Shown here: positions 37,625 through 47,054 of the stretch, in pieces
Position numbering within the stretch: position 1 is the stretch's first letter
Layout of the letters: each line of letters opens with the position of its first letter
Assembly: GCF_003853415.1 (NCBI RefSeq)
Contig: NZ_QTPP01000033.1
Location: 23,779 to 87,778, forward strand
Direction of reading: 5' to 3'
Length of the DNA: 64,000 nucleotides
Source: Burkholderia sp. Bp9142
Lineage (GTDB): Bacteria; Pseudomonadota; Gammaproteobacteria; Burkholderiales; Burkholderiaceae
Notes under the pieces: model-generated
What the model was told of the DNA's origin: nothing
The model's database searches: none
Seen by the model: the letters and a program-made list of their open reading frames with translations, nothing else
Position numbers and translations under genes: made by a program

Positions 37625-38397
37625 ACGGCGGTGATGGCGCGGGTCCGGGACGCGCGCGGCGCACGACCGGTGCGCACGGGCGGATCGGCGCGCTGCTCGG
37701 GTTGGGGATCATGTGCGTTGCCGCGTCGGCGCAGAATGCGCCGCACGCGAAACCGGACCCGGCGCACGAGACGCAATCGGCGGTGGCCGACTACAACGCC
37801 GGCGACTATCGTGCGGCGCTGGTGCAGTTCCACGACGCGGCCGAACGCGGCGACCGGCTCGCGCAGTTCAACTACGCGATGATGCTGCTCACTGGCGTCG
37901 GCGTGACCGCGAACGTCGACGAGGGGCTGCGCTGGCTCAAGCGGGCGGCCGACGCGAACATGTCGCATGCGCAGTACGTGTACGGGCGGATGTTCGACGA
38001 CGGCGAGTTCGTCGCGCGCAATCCGGTCGAAGCGCACCGCTGGTTCCTGCGCGCGGCGAAGCAGGGGCACGTGCAGGCCGAGCTGTCGCTCGCGAACCAG
38101 TTCCTCGACGGGCGGGGCACGCCGCGCGACAACCGGCAGGCGTTCGCGTGGTACAAGCAGGCGGCCGACGCGGGCGAGCCGACCGCGCAGTACGTGACCG
38201 CGTCGTTCTACGAGCGCGGCGGCGACGGCGTCACGCAGAACCTGAACATCGCACGTGCGTATTACGCGGCCGCGGCCGCGCATGGCGACGAGACGGCCGG
38301 GCTGAAATTCAAGGAGTTGAGCGCGCGGCTGAAGACGCAGGAGCCGGCTTCGGGTGCCGGTGCGGACCACGGGAGTCCGGGCGCGACGCCGCAGTGA
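37621..38397 (+). CDS. Sel1-repeat (tetratricopeptide-like) exported protein
   Basis: A 258-residue protein with an N-terminal signal or anchor (GALLGLGIMCVAASAQNA, after an Arg-rich start) and about five Sel1-like repeats, each about 36 residues (examples AQFNYAMMLLTGVGVTANVD, EGLRWLKRAADANMSHAQYV, AFAWYKQAADAGEPTAQYV) from residue 55 to 235. Sel1 repeats mediate protein-protein contacts, and many such bacterial proteins act in the envelope. It is coupled (ATGA) to the aldolase gene. A functional link is unclear. Confidence 0.86.
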   Translation: MNGGDGAGPGRARRTTGAHGRIGALLGLGIMCVAASAQNAPHAKPDPAHETQSAVADYNAGDYRAALVQFHDAAERGDRLAQFNYAMMLLTGVGVTANVDEGLRWLKRAADANMSHAQYVYGRMFDDGEFVARNPVEAHRWFLRAAKQGHVQAELSLANQFLDGRGTPRDNRQAFAWYKQAADAGEPTAQYVTASFYERGGDGVTQNLNIARAYYAAAAAHGDETAGLKFKELSARLKTQEPASGAGADHGSPGATPQ

Positions 38398-38430
38398 GCG
38401 GGCGATACCCGCTGCATTCGGCCTGTCCAA

Positions 38431-38461
38431 CGAAAATCGGCGCCCGAGGCGCCGATTTTCG
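38431..38461. terminator. Bidirectional terminator, Sel1 gene / rodA
   Basis: A perfect 14-bp inverted repeat (CGAAAATCGGCGCC / GGCGCCGATTTTCG) with a 3-base loop. The AT-rich base of the stem gives T-runs in both directions, suited to the convergent Sel1-repeat and rodA genes. Confidence 0.9.
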
Positions 38462-38505
38462 TTGCTGCGACTGCTTGTGGCTGCTTGCGGCCGCGTGCCG
38501 CGTCG

Positions 38506-39654
38506 TCAGCTCTTCATCAATCGCCGCTGTCGCCCGACGCTCATGATCATCCCGATCGCGATGCCGAGCGTCGTGAGCGCGGTGCCGCCGTAGCTCATGA
38601 ACGGCAGCGGCACGCCCACGACGGGCAGCACGCCGCTCACCATCCCGATGTTGACGAACGCGTAGACGAAGAACGCGAGCGTGAGCGAGCCCGCGAGCAG
38701 CCGGCCGAACAGCGTCGCGCCCTGCGCGGCGATGTAGAGCCCGCGCGCGATCAGCGCCATGTACAGCGTCAGCAGCACGAGGCCGCCGAGGAGCCCCCAT
38801 TCTTCCGAGAACACCGCGAAGATGAAGTCGGTGTGCTTCTCCGGGATGAATTCGAGGTGGGCCTGCGTGCCCTTCAGGTAGCCCTTGCCGAGCACGCCGC
38901 CCGAGCCGATCGCGATCACGGCCTGGATCGTGTGGAAGCCCTTGCCGAGCGGGTCGGAGGTCGGGTCGAGCAGCGTGCACACGCGGTGCTTCTGGTAGTC
39001 GTGCATCAGCGGCCACTGCACTTCAGGCTGGCAGATGCGCTCTTCGAACACGGCGATCGAGCCGACCGCGATCACGCCCGCGACGAGCACCGGCACGATC
39101 AGCTTGAACGACAGGCCGGCGAGGTAGATCACGAAGAGGCCGGCTGCGAACACGAGCAGGCCGGTGCCGAGGTCGGGCTGCTTCGCGATCAGGCCGACCG
39201 GCACCAGCAGGATCCCGAACGCGGCGACGAAGTCGTACCAGCGCAACCCGCCTTCGCGGCGCTGGTAGTACCACGCGAGCATCAGCGGTGTCGCGATCTT
39301 GAGGATTTCCGACGGCTGGATCACGACGCCGACGTTCAGCCAGCGTTTCGCGCCCTTCTTGGTCATCCCGAACAGCGCGACCGCGATCAGCAGCGCGACC
39401 CCGAACGTATAGAGCGGGACCGCGAAGCGCATCAGCGTGGTTGGCGGGATGTTGGCGATCACCCACATCAGCACGAACGTCAGCAGGATGTTGCGCAACT
39501 GGTCCTCGACGCGGCCCGGCATGTCGATCGCCGCGCTGTACAGCGTGACGATGCCGACGCACAGCAGCAGGAACACGATGAGGGCGAGCGGGCGGTCGAA
39601 GCCCGCGAACATCTGCTTGATCTTGTCGAGCCAGGCGCGCTTGTCGAATTGCAT
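38506..39654 (-). CDS. rodA: Rod-shape peptidoglycan glycosyltransferase RodA
   Basis: A 382-residue polytopic SEDS protein (about 10 membrane segments) that polymerises lipid II during cell elongation, in partnership with PBP2. Family features are KRWLNVGVVIQPSEILKIATPL (near residues 97-118), the loop with GSGGVLGKGYLKGTQAHLEFIPEKHTDFIF (near 240-270, with the catalytic-region WIPERHTDF-like motif) and the C-terminal LPFMSYGGTALTTLGIAIG (near 345-365). It starts 12 bases after the mrdA stop. Last gene of mreBCD-mrdA-rodA. Confidence 0.96.
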   Translation of the reverse strand: MQFDKRAWLDKIKQMFAGFDRPLALIVFLLLCVGIVTLYSAAIDMPGRVEDQLRNILLTFVLMWVIANIPPTTLMRFAVPLYTFGVALLIAVALFGMTKKGAKRWLNVGVVIQPSEILKIATPLMLAWYYQRREGGLRWYDFVAAFGILLVPVGLIAKQPDLGTGLLVFAAGLFVIYLAGLSFKLIVPVLVAGVIAVGSIAVFEERICQPEVQWPLMHDYQKHRVCTLLDPTSDPLGKGFHTIQAVIAIGSGGVLGKGYLKGTQAHLEFIPEKHTDFIFAVFSEEWGLLGGLVLLTLYMALIARGLYIAAQGATLFGRLLAGSLTLAFFVYAFVNIGMVSGVLPVVGVPLPFMSYGGTALTTLGIAIGMIMSVGRQRRLMKS

Positions 39655-39665
39655 GCCTTTCTCCG

Positions 39666-41951
39666 TTAATGAGCGGTGCCGGCGTTCGCCGTTTTCGCGG
39701 CGGCCGTGGCACGGGAGTTGTCGTCGCGTGGCGCCGCGGCGAGCGGCTGCGCGTCACTGGCGGGCCGGCGCGGCCGGTGCGGGCGCCGGATCGGCGGCAG
39801 GCTCGCGGCCCTCGGCGCTGCGGCGCTTGCGTCGGACGCTTGCGCCGCGCTCGCGCCGGCTGCGCCCGACGCATCGGGTGCCGATGCGGCCGATGCCGCA
39901 TTCGCCGCGCTGGCCGCGTTCGGCACGACCGGCTGCGGCAGCGCGGTGAAGCCGGCCGCGACGACGGCGGACTTCGAGGTATCGCCGATCACGGGCGCGC
40001 TCACCGGCTCGGTCGCCGATGCGGCGGCGGCCACGGCCGCGGCCTCGTTCTTCGGGTTCTGGCGCTCGACGAGGTAATAGTCGAGCACGCGGCGCGCGAT
40101 CGGGCCCGCGGCCTGCGCGCCCCAGCCGCCGTTCTCGACGACCAGCGCGAGCGCGATCTGCGGATGGTCGACCGGCGCGTACGCGATGAACAGCGCATGG
40201 TCGCGCAGGTGCTCGGCAAGCAGGTGGCCCTTGTAGTTCGAGCCCTGCAGCGAGAACACCTGCGCGGTACCGGTCTTGCCGGCCGCGAGGTACGGCGTGC
40301 CGCGGAACACCTTGTACGCGGTACCGGACGGGTTCTCGATCACGTTCTCCATCCCGCGCTTCACGACGTCGATGTCGGCCTGCTTGAGCGGGATCGTTTC
40401 GCTTTCCTTCGGCACCGTCAGATGGCGTCCGCGCGTGATCGGATCCTCGACTTCCTTCACGAGGTGCGGCTTCATCACGACGCCGTTGTTCGCGAGCGTC
40501 GCGGTGGCATGCGCGAGCTGCAGGATCGTGAACGAGTTGTAGCCCTGGCCGATCCCGAGGCTGATCGTCTCGCCGTCGAACCACTTCTGCTGCGCGGCCT
40601 TCTTGAACGCCTTCTTCTTCCAGTCGGTCGACGGCAGGATCCCGCGCGCCTCGCCCTGGATGTCGATGCCGGTGATCTGGCCGAAGCCGAACGGCTTCAT
40701 GAAGTTCGCGATCGCGTTCACGCCGAGGTCGCGCGCGAGCATGTAGAAGTAGGTGTCGTTCGACACCATGATCGCCTTGTTCATGTCGACCCAGCCCTGG
40801 CCCGAGCGCACGTCGTTGCGGAACGTGTGGCCGCCGAACGTGAAGTAGCCGGGATCCTGGAAGCCCCAGCCCGGCGTGCGCTTGCCGAGCGTCAGGCCGG
40901 CCAGCGCCATGAACGGCTTGTACGTCGAGCCGGGCGGGTAGGTGCCGTGCAGCGGTCGGTTCAGGAGCGGCTTGTCGGACGAGTTGTTCAGCTCGTCCCA
41001 GGTCTGCTGGTCGATCCCGTCGACGAACGAGTTCGGGTCGAAGCTCGGCGACGACACGAACGCGAGCACGTCGCCCGTCTTCGGCTCGATCGCGACGAGC
41101 GCGCCGCGCTTGCCGGCGAACGCCTGCTCGGCGACCTGCTGCAGCCCGATGTCGAGCGACAGCACCAGGTTGTTGCCGGGGGTCGCCTGCGTGCGCGACA
41201 GCGTGCGCACGGGCCGGCCGCCGGCCGTCACCTCGACTTCCTCGAAGCCCGTGAGGCCATGCAGCTCGGTTTCGTAGCTCTGCTCGACGCCGATCTTGCC
41301 GATGTAGTCGGTGCCCTTGTAGTTGTTCGCGTCGCGGCGCGGATCGTAGTGTTCCTGGTCGCTGTCGTTGTCGTCGCTCATTGCGTCGATGCGATCCTGG
41401 TCGCGCTTCGAGATCCGGCCGATGTAGCCGATCACGTGCGCGGCCGTCATGCCGAGCGGGTACTGGCGGAACAGGCGCGCGCGCACGTCGACGCCGGGGA
41501 AGCGGAAGCGCTGCGCGGTGAAGCGCGCGACTTCCGCGTCGGTGAGGCGCGTGCGGATCGGCAGGCTCTCGAAGTTCTTCGAGTCTTCCTGCAGCTTCTT
41601 GAAGCGGCGGCGGTCGCGCGCGTCGATCGGGACGATCTCGGACAGCTTGTCGATCGTGTGGTCGAGCGTGTCGTCGAGCTTCGACGGCGTGATCTCGAGC
41701 GTGTACGCTGAATAGTTCTTTGCGAGGACCACGCCGTTGCGGTCGGTGATGAGCCCGCGGTTCGGCACGATCGGCGCGACCGAGATGCGGTTTTCCTCGG
41801 CCTGCAGCGCGTATTTGCCGTGCTGCATCAGCTGCAGGTAGAAGAAACGGCTCGCGAGCAGCCCGAAGCAGACGAACACGAACACGCCCGCCGCCGCGAC
41901 GCGCAGGCGGAACTTCGAGAGCTGCTGTTGGGTGTCGTTGAATTCGGTCAT
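39666..41951 (-). CDS. mrdA: Penicillin-binding protein 2 (elongation transpeptidase)
   Basis: A 761-residue inner-membrane transpeptidase. A single N-terminal anchor (about residues 15-38, VAAAGVFVFVCFGLLASRFF) precedes the dimerisation domain. The transpeptidase active site has Ser in PPGSTYKPFMALAGL (SxxK, near 338-352), an SxN-type motif in MVSNDTYF, and KTGTAQV (near 545). Homologues end soon after the catalytic domain (about 630 residues). Here about 125 extra residues, rich in Ala, Ser and Pro with a basic patch (RRPHRPRRP), follow the last conserved helix. It lies between mreD and rodA. Confidence 0.95.
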   Translation of the reverse strand: MTEFNDTQQQLSKFRLRVAAAGVFVFVCFGLLASRFFYLQLMQHGKYALQAEENRISVAPIVPNRGLITDRNGVVLAKNYSAYTLEITPSKLDDTLDHTIDKLSEIVPIDARDRRRFKKLQEDSKNFESLPIRTRLTDAEVARFTAQRFRFPGVDVRARLFRQYPLGMTAAHVIGYIGRISKRDQDRIDAMSDDNDSDQEHYDPRRDANNYKGTDYIGKIGVEQSYETELHGLTGFEEVEVTAGGRPVRTLSRTQATPGNNLVLSLDIGLQQVAEQAFAGKRGALVAIEPKTGDVLAFVSSPSFDPNSFVDGIDQQTWDELNNSSDKPLLNRPLHGTYPPGSTYKPFMALAGLTLGKRTPGWGFQDPGYFTFGGHTFRNDVRSGQGWVDMNKAIMVSNDTYFYMLARDLGVNAIANFMKPFGFGQITGIDIQGEARGILPSTDWKKKAFKKAAQQKWFDGETISLGIGQGYNSFTILQLAHATATLANNGVVMKPHLVKEVEDPITRGRHLTVPKESETIPLKQADIDVVKRGMENVIENPSGTAYKVFRGTPYLAAGKTGTAQVFSLQGSNYKGHLLAEHLRDHALFIAYAPVDHPQIALALVVENGGWGAQAAGPIARRVLDYYLVERQNPKNEAAAVAAAASATEPVSAPVIGDTSKSAVVAAGFTALPQPVVPNAASAANAASAASAPDASGAAGASAAQASDASAAAPRAASLPPIRRPHRPRRPASDAQPLAAAPRDDNSRATAAAKTANAGTAH

Positions 41952-42060
41952 GCGGTTACGGTCGAGGCCCGTGCGCGTCGAGCACGCGCGGGCGAGGGGC
42001 CGCCCCGGAGCGCGGCGCGCGGCGGGCGTGGGGGCGGCGGGTATTCAAGGTCGGTCCGGC

Positions 42061-42573
42061 TCAGATGGGGCGCGTATCGTCCGGGTCGACCGGGCGGCGT
42101 TGCGGCATCAGCAGCAGGTGGCTCGCGATCGGCCACAGCGCGGCCTCGACGAAGCCGTCCACCAGGTAGCGCCAGCCGGGAAACGCGGCGCCCATCACGA
42201 GGCGGATCACGAACGGCACCAGTTGCGCGACGACGAGCAGCGGCGTGACGTACAGCACCTGCACGCCGATCGGCATCCACAGCACGCGGCGATGGATCGT
42301 GATCGCGCCGTACGACAGCAGCGTATAGGCGAGCGCGTGCTCGCCGAGCAGCCCCGCGTCATGCACGTCCATCAGGATGCCGAGCGCGAACGCGACGCCC
42401 ATCCCGACCTTGCGCGGCTGGTGGATGTTCCAGAACAGCAGCACGAGCGCGACGAAGTCGGGCACGCCGGGCAGGCGGCCCCACGGCATCAGGTTCAGCA
42501 GGAACGCGGCGGCGAGGCTGAAGACGATGAAGTACGGGTTGACCGGCTGCAGGATGTATTGCGGGCGGTTCAT
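42061..42573 (-). CDS. mreD: Rod-shape-determining membrane protein MreD
   Basis: A 170-residue inner-membrane protein of the elongasome with about five membrane segments and a typical beta-proteobacterial sequence (FLLNLMPWGRLPGVPDFVAL, GMGVAFALGILMDVHDAGLLG). The start overlaps the mreC stop by 4 bases (42570-42573). An approximately 110-base gap separates it from mrdA. Confidence 0.94.
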   Translation of the reverse strand: MNRPQYILQPVNPYFIVFSLAAAFLLNLMPWGRLPGVPDFVALVLLFWNIHQPRKVGMGVAFALGILMDVHDAGLLGEHALAYTLLSYGAITIHRRVLWMPIGVQVLYVTPLLVVAQLVPFVIRLVMGAAFPGWRYLVDGFVEAALWPIASHLLLMPQRRPVDPDDTRPI

Positions 42574-43637
42574 CGCTGGGCTCCTGGTTGCCCGGCCGCG
42601 GGCTGCGCGGGCGCGGCGGCGGGCTTGGCCGGAGCGGCGGGCGCCGCCGGCGCGGGCTTCGCGCCGGGTGCGGCCGCGGTGGCCGGCTTCGCGTTCGCGT
42701 CGGCCTTCTCGGCTTTCTCGCCCTTCGCGGCGGCCTTGGCGCCCTTCTTGCCCTTCGCGTTCTTGTCGGCGGCCGGATCGGGCTCGGCCGGGCGCGGCGG
42801 GACGTCGTTCTGGTAATGCAGCACGAGCATCTGGCGCGCGCCGCGCACGGCGGCGACCGGCGCGCAGGTCACGCGCGCGAACGCGGTATCGGCGAGCTTG
42901 TCGACGCGCACGACCTTCGCGACCGGCAGGCCCGGCGGATAGACGCCGTCGAGGCCGCTCGTGACGAGCTCGTCGCCCGCGACGAGGTCCGAGCTCGTCG
43001 GCACGAAGCGCAGATCGAGCGAATCGCCCTTCGGCGTGCCGTAGATCACGCTGCGCAGGCCGGTGCGCAGCACCTGCACGGGAATCGCGAGATCGCGGTC
43101 GGTGATCAGCGTGACTTCGGCCTGCAGCGGGAACACGCGCGTGACCTGGCCGACCACGCCGTCCTCGCTGACGACCGGCGCGCCGTTCTGGATGCCTTGC
43201 TGCGAGCCCTGCCCGATCACGATCTTCTGCGTGAACGGATCGCTGGTGTCGTACTGGATCTCGACCGGCGTCGATTGCGTCGCGATGTGCTGGCGCAGCT
43301 CGAGCACCGCGCGCAGGTGCGCGTTTTCCTGCGTGAGCACGGCGGCCTGGTTGGCTTGCGTGGACAGTTGCAGGTTGCGCTTGCGGAGGTCGTCGTTCTC
43401 GTGGCGCAGTGACGCGCCCGTGACGGCGATGTCGGCCGCGCCCATGAACAGGTCGCGCGGCACGAGCGCCGCGCGCTGCAGCGGGTACAGCACGGTGCCG
43501 AGCACGCCGCGGACGATTTCGAGCGTGCTGAAGCGCGCGTCCGACACGAGGAGCGCGATGGCGACGGCGACGAAGAAGATGAGCCGCGCGAGCGCGGGCG
43601 GACCTTGCTTGAAGAGGGGCGGCGGACTGTATTCCAT
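42570..43637 (-). CDS. mreC: Rod-shape-determining protein MreC
   Basis: A 355-residue periplasmic scaffold that contacts PBP2 and MreB/MreD. A short cytoplasmic start (MEYSPPPLFKQGPPALARL), one membrane anchor (about residues 19-36), a coiled-coil (about 70-110) and the beta-barrel domain (DGVVGQVTRVFPLQAEVTLI, near 155) are all visible. The last 85 residues are a Lys/Ala/Pro-rich low-complexity tail beyond the conserved domain. The stop overlaps the mreD start. Confidence 0.95.
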   Translation of the reverse strand: MEYSPPPLFKQGPPALARLIFFVAVAIALLVSDARFSTLEIVRGVLGTVLYPLQRAALVPRDLFMGAADIAVTGASLRHENDDLRKRNLQLSTQANQAAVLTQENAHLRAVLELRQHIATQSTPVEIQYDTSDPFTQKIVIGQGSQQGIQNGAPVVSEDGVVGQVTRVFPLQAEVTLITDRDLAIPVQVLRTGLRSVIYGTPKGDSLDLRFVPTSSDLVAGDELVTSGLDGVYPPGLPVAKVVRVDKLADTAFARVTCAPVAAVRGARQMLVLHYQNDVPPRPAEPDPAADKNAKGKKGAKAAAKGEKAEKADANAKPATAAAPGAKPAPAAPAAPAKPAAAPAQPAAGQPGAQR

Positions 43638-43776
43638 GGTCGGCGCCGGGCGCGTGGTGATCGGTTAAATAATGCTCAGACGCGCAAACGGCGTGGCGGT
43701 TCGTTCTGAACGAGCGATCCGGCCACGCCGCGGGTGCGTCATATCAAACGGGACTGCTTAGGCGATCACTCGGCGA

Positions 43777-44820
<1,044 letters not shown>

Positions 44821-45188
44821 TCAGAATCCTGTTTCGCTCTGGGCCGGCCCTGCATAGCGAGCGCTGAGGGCGGCAGCGGAAAAAATAACAGCCTCGGGAA
44901 GCGTGGCGGAAGCGGCCGCCGCGGCGCACGAAGCTGCGAGTGATGTCTACCGGGGATCGCACGAAGCACGCACGGCTTGCCGAAGCGGGGCGAAACGGTG
45001 CGGGAAAAGGCTAGCCGGGTTTGGGTCGAACGCGTAATGATACCTTATAATTTCACGGTATTTGAATCGAAACGGGCGGTATTTTTGCCGCTTCGGCCCC
45101 GATTTTTGAGGGTGGGATCGCACCCTCCAACCCCCCGCCGCAGCGCTGCTTTCGATGCGCTGCGCAGCCTTGTTTTTCCGGTGATCGC
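44821..45188. promoter_or_regulatory. Divergent mreB / gatC promoter region
   Basis: 368 bases with no gene. On the plus strand TATAAT (45046-45051) lies about 140 bases ahead of gatC, with TTGGGT (45021-45026) 19 bases upstream as a weak -35. On the minus strand TATCAT and TATAAG lie in the same AT-rich patch (45036-45055) and could serve mreB. The A-run near 44879-44888 is unexplained. Confidence 0.5.
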
Positions 45189-45488
45189 ATGGCCCTGACC
45201 CTGACCGATGTGAAACGCATCGCGCACCTGGCGCGACTCGAAATGGCCGACGCCGACGCCGAGCATACGCTCGGCCAGCTCAATGAATTCTTCGGCCTCG
45301 TCGAGCAGATGCAGGCGGTCGACACCGCCGGCATCGCGCCGCTCGCCCACCCGATCGAACAGATCCAGGAAGTCGCGCAGCGCCTGCGCGACGACGCCGT
45401 GACGGAAGTCGTCGATCGCGACGACAACCAGCGTCCGGCGCCGGCCGTCCAGGACGGCCTCTATCTCGTGCCGAAGGTGATCGAGTAA
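45189..45488 (+). CDS. gatC: Aspartyl/glutamyl-tRNA amidotransferase subunit C
   Basis: A 99-residue small subunit that stabilises GatA-GatB, needed to make Gln-tRNA and/or Asn-tRNA by transamidation. The sequence MALTLTDVKRIAHLARLEM and the C-terminal DNQRPAPAVQDGLYLVPKVIE are typical. First gene of gatCAB. The presence of the complex implies at least one tRNA is misacylated and corrected in this organism. Confidence 0.96.
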   Translation: MALTLTDVKRIAHLARLEMADADAEHTLGQLNEFFGLVEQMQAVDTAGIAPLAHPIEQIQEVAQRLRDDAVTEVVDRDDNQRPAPAVQDGLYLVPKVIE

Positions 45489-45559
45489 GCATTCGATGAC
45501 AAGCGCGCCGGCGCCGCGCCGCGCCGCGCGCCACCCAGAATTCCCAGGAAAACCACTCA

Positions 45560-47050
45560 ATGCACGCAAAAAGCCTGACCGAACTGCGCGCCGCGCTCGC
45601 CGCCAAGGAATGCTCGGCCGTCGAGCTCGCGCAGCTCTACCTGAAACGGATCGACGCGGCACGCGACCTGAACGCGTTCGTCCATGTCGAGCCCGACCTC
45701 ACCCTCGCGCAGGCGAAGGCCGCCGACGCCGAACTCGCGCGCGGCGCGGGCGGCGCGCTCACCGGCCTGCCGATCGCGCACAAGGATGTCTTTGTCACGC
45801 GCGGCTGGCGCTCGACCGCCGGCTCGAAGATGCTCGCGCACTACGAGAGCCCGTACGACGCGACCGTCGTCGCCCGCCTGCAGGCGGCCGGCATGGTCAC
45901 GCTCGGCAAGACCAACATGGACGAGTTCGCGATGGGCTCGTCCAACGAGAATTCGGCGTTCGGCGCGGTGAAGAACCCGTGGGACACGAACGCGGTGCCG
46001 GGCGGCAGCTCGGGCGGCAGCTCGGCGGCCGTTGCCGCGCGCCTCGCGCCGGCCGCGACCGGCACCGACACAGGCGGCTCGATCCGCCAGCCCGCGTCGT
46101 TCGCGGGCGTGACGGGCATCAAGCCGACCTACGGCCGCGTGTCGCGCTACGGGATGATCGCGTTCGCGTCGTCGCTCGACCAGGGCGGCCCGATGGCGCA
46201 GAGCGCGTCCGACTGCGCGCTGCTGCTGAATGTGATGGCCGGCTTCGACGAGCGTGACTCGACGAGCCTCGAGCGTGACGACGAGGATTTCACGCGCCAC
46301 GTCGGCCAGCCGTGGGCCGCCGGCAACGACGCGGCCAGGCCGCTCGCGGGCCTGCGCATCGGTTTGCCGAACGAGTACTTCGGCGACGGCCTCGCCGACG
46401 ACGTGCGTGCGTCGATCGACGCGGCACTCAAGCAGTACGAGGCGCTCGGCGCGACGCTCGTGCCCGTGTCGCTGCCGAAGACGGAACTGTCGATCCCCGT
46501 GTACTACGTGATCGCACCGGCCGAGGCATCGTCGAACCTGTCGCGTTTCGACGGCGTGCGCTTCGGCCACCGCGCCGCGCAGTACGGCGATCTGCTCGAC
46601 ATGTACAAGAAGTCGCGCGCCGAAGGCTTCGGCCCCGAGGTGAAGCGCCGGATTCTCGTCGGCACCTACGTGCTGTCGCACGGCTACTACGACGCGTACT
46701 ACCTGCAGGCGCAGAAGATCCGCCGCATCATCGCGAACGATTTCCAGGAAGCGTTCAAGTCCTGCGACGTGATCATGGGCCCGGCGTCGCCGACGGTCGC
46801 ATGGGATCTCGGCGCGAAGGGCGACGATCCGGTGCAGATGTATCTCGCGGATATCTACACGCTGTCGGTGAGCCTCGCCGGCCTGCCCGGCATGAGCGTG
46901 CCGTGCGGCTTCGGCGCGGGCGCGAACGCGAAGCGCCCGGTCGGCCTGCAGATCATCGGCAACTATTTCAACGAAGCCCGGATGCTGCAGGTCGCCGACG
47001 CGTTCCAGCGCGCGACCGACTGGCACAAGCAAGTTCCGGCTGGAGCGTAA
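45560..47050 (+). CDS. gatA: Aspartyl/glutamyl-tRNA amidotransferase subunit A
   Basis: A 496-residue amidase that releases ammonia from glutamine. The Ser-cisSer-Lys triad is visible: Lys in LPIAHKDVFVTRG (near residue 75), and the Ser pair in PGGSSGGSSAAVAA (near 148-161) plus GTDTGGSIRQPA (Ser near 174). The ATG at 45560 follows CCAGGAAA. The gatB gene begins 4 bases after its stop. Confidence 0.97.
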   Translation: MHAKSLTELRAALAAKECSAVELAQLYLKRIDAARDLNAFVHVEPDLTLAQAKAADAELARGAGGALTGLPIAHKDVFVTRGWRSTAGSKMLAHYESPYDATVVARLQAAGMVTLGKTNMDEFAMGSSNENSAFGAVKNPWDTNAVPGGSSGGSSAAVAARLAPAATGTDTGGSIRQPASFAGVTGIKPTYGRVSRYGMIAFASSLDQGGPMAQSASDCALLLNVMAGFDERDSTSLERDDEDFTRHVGQPWAAGNDAARPLAGLRIGLPNEYFGDGLADDVRASIDAALKQYEALGATLVPVSLPKTELSIPVYYVIAPAEASSNLSRFDGVRFGHRAAQYGDLLDMYKKSRAEGFGPEVKRRILVGTYVLSHGYYDAYYLQAQKIRRIIANDFQEAFKSCDVIMGPASPTVAWDLGAKGDDPVQMYLADIYTLSVSLAGLPGMSVPCGFGAGANAKRPVGLQIIGNYFNEARMLQVADAFQRATDWHKQVPAGA

Positions 47051-47054
47051 ATAT

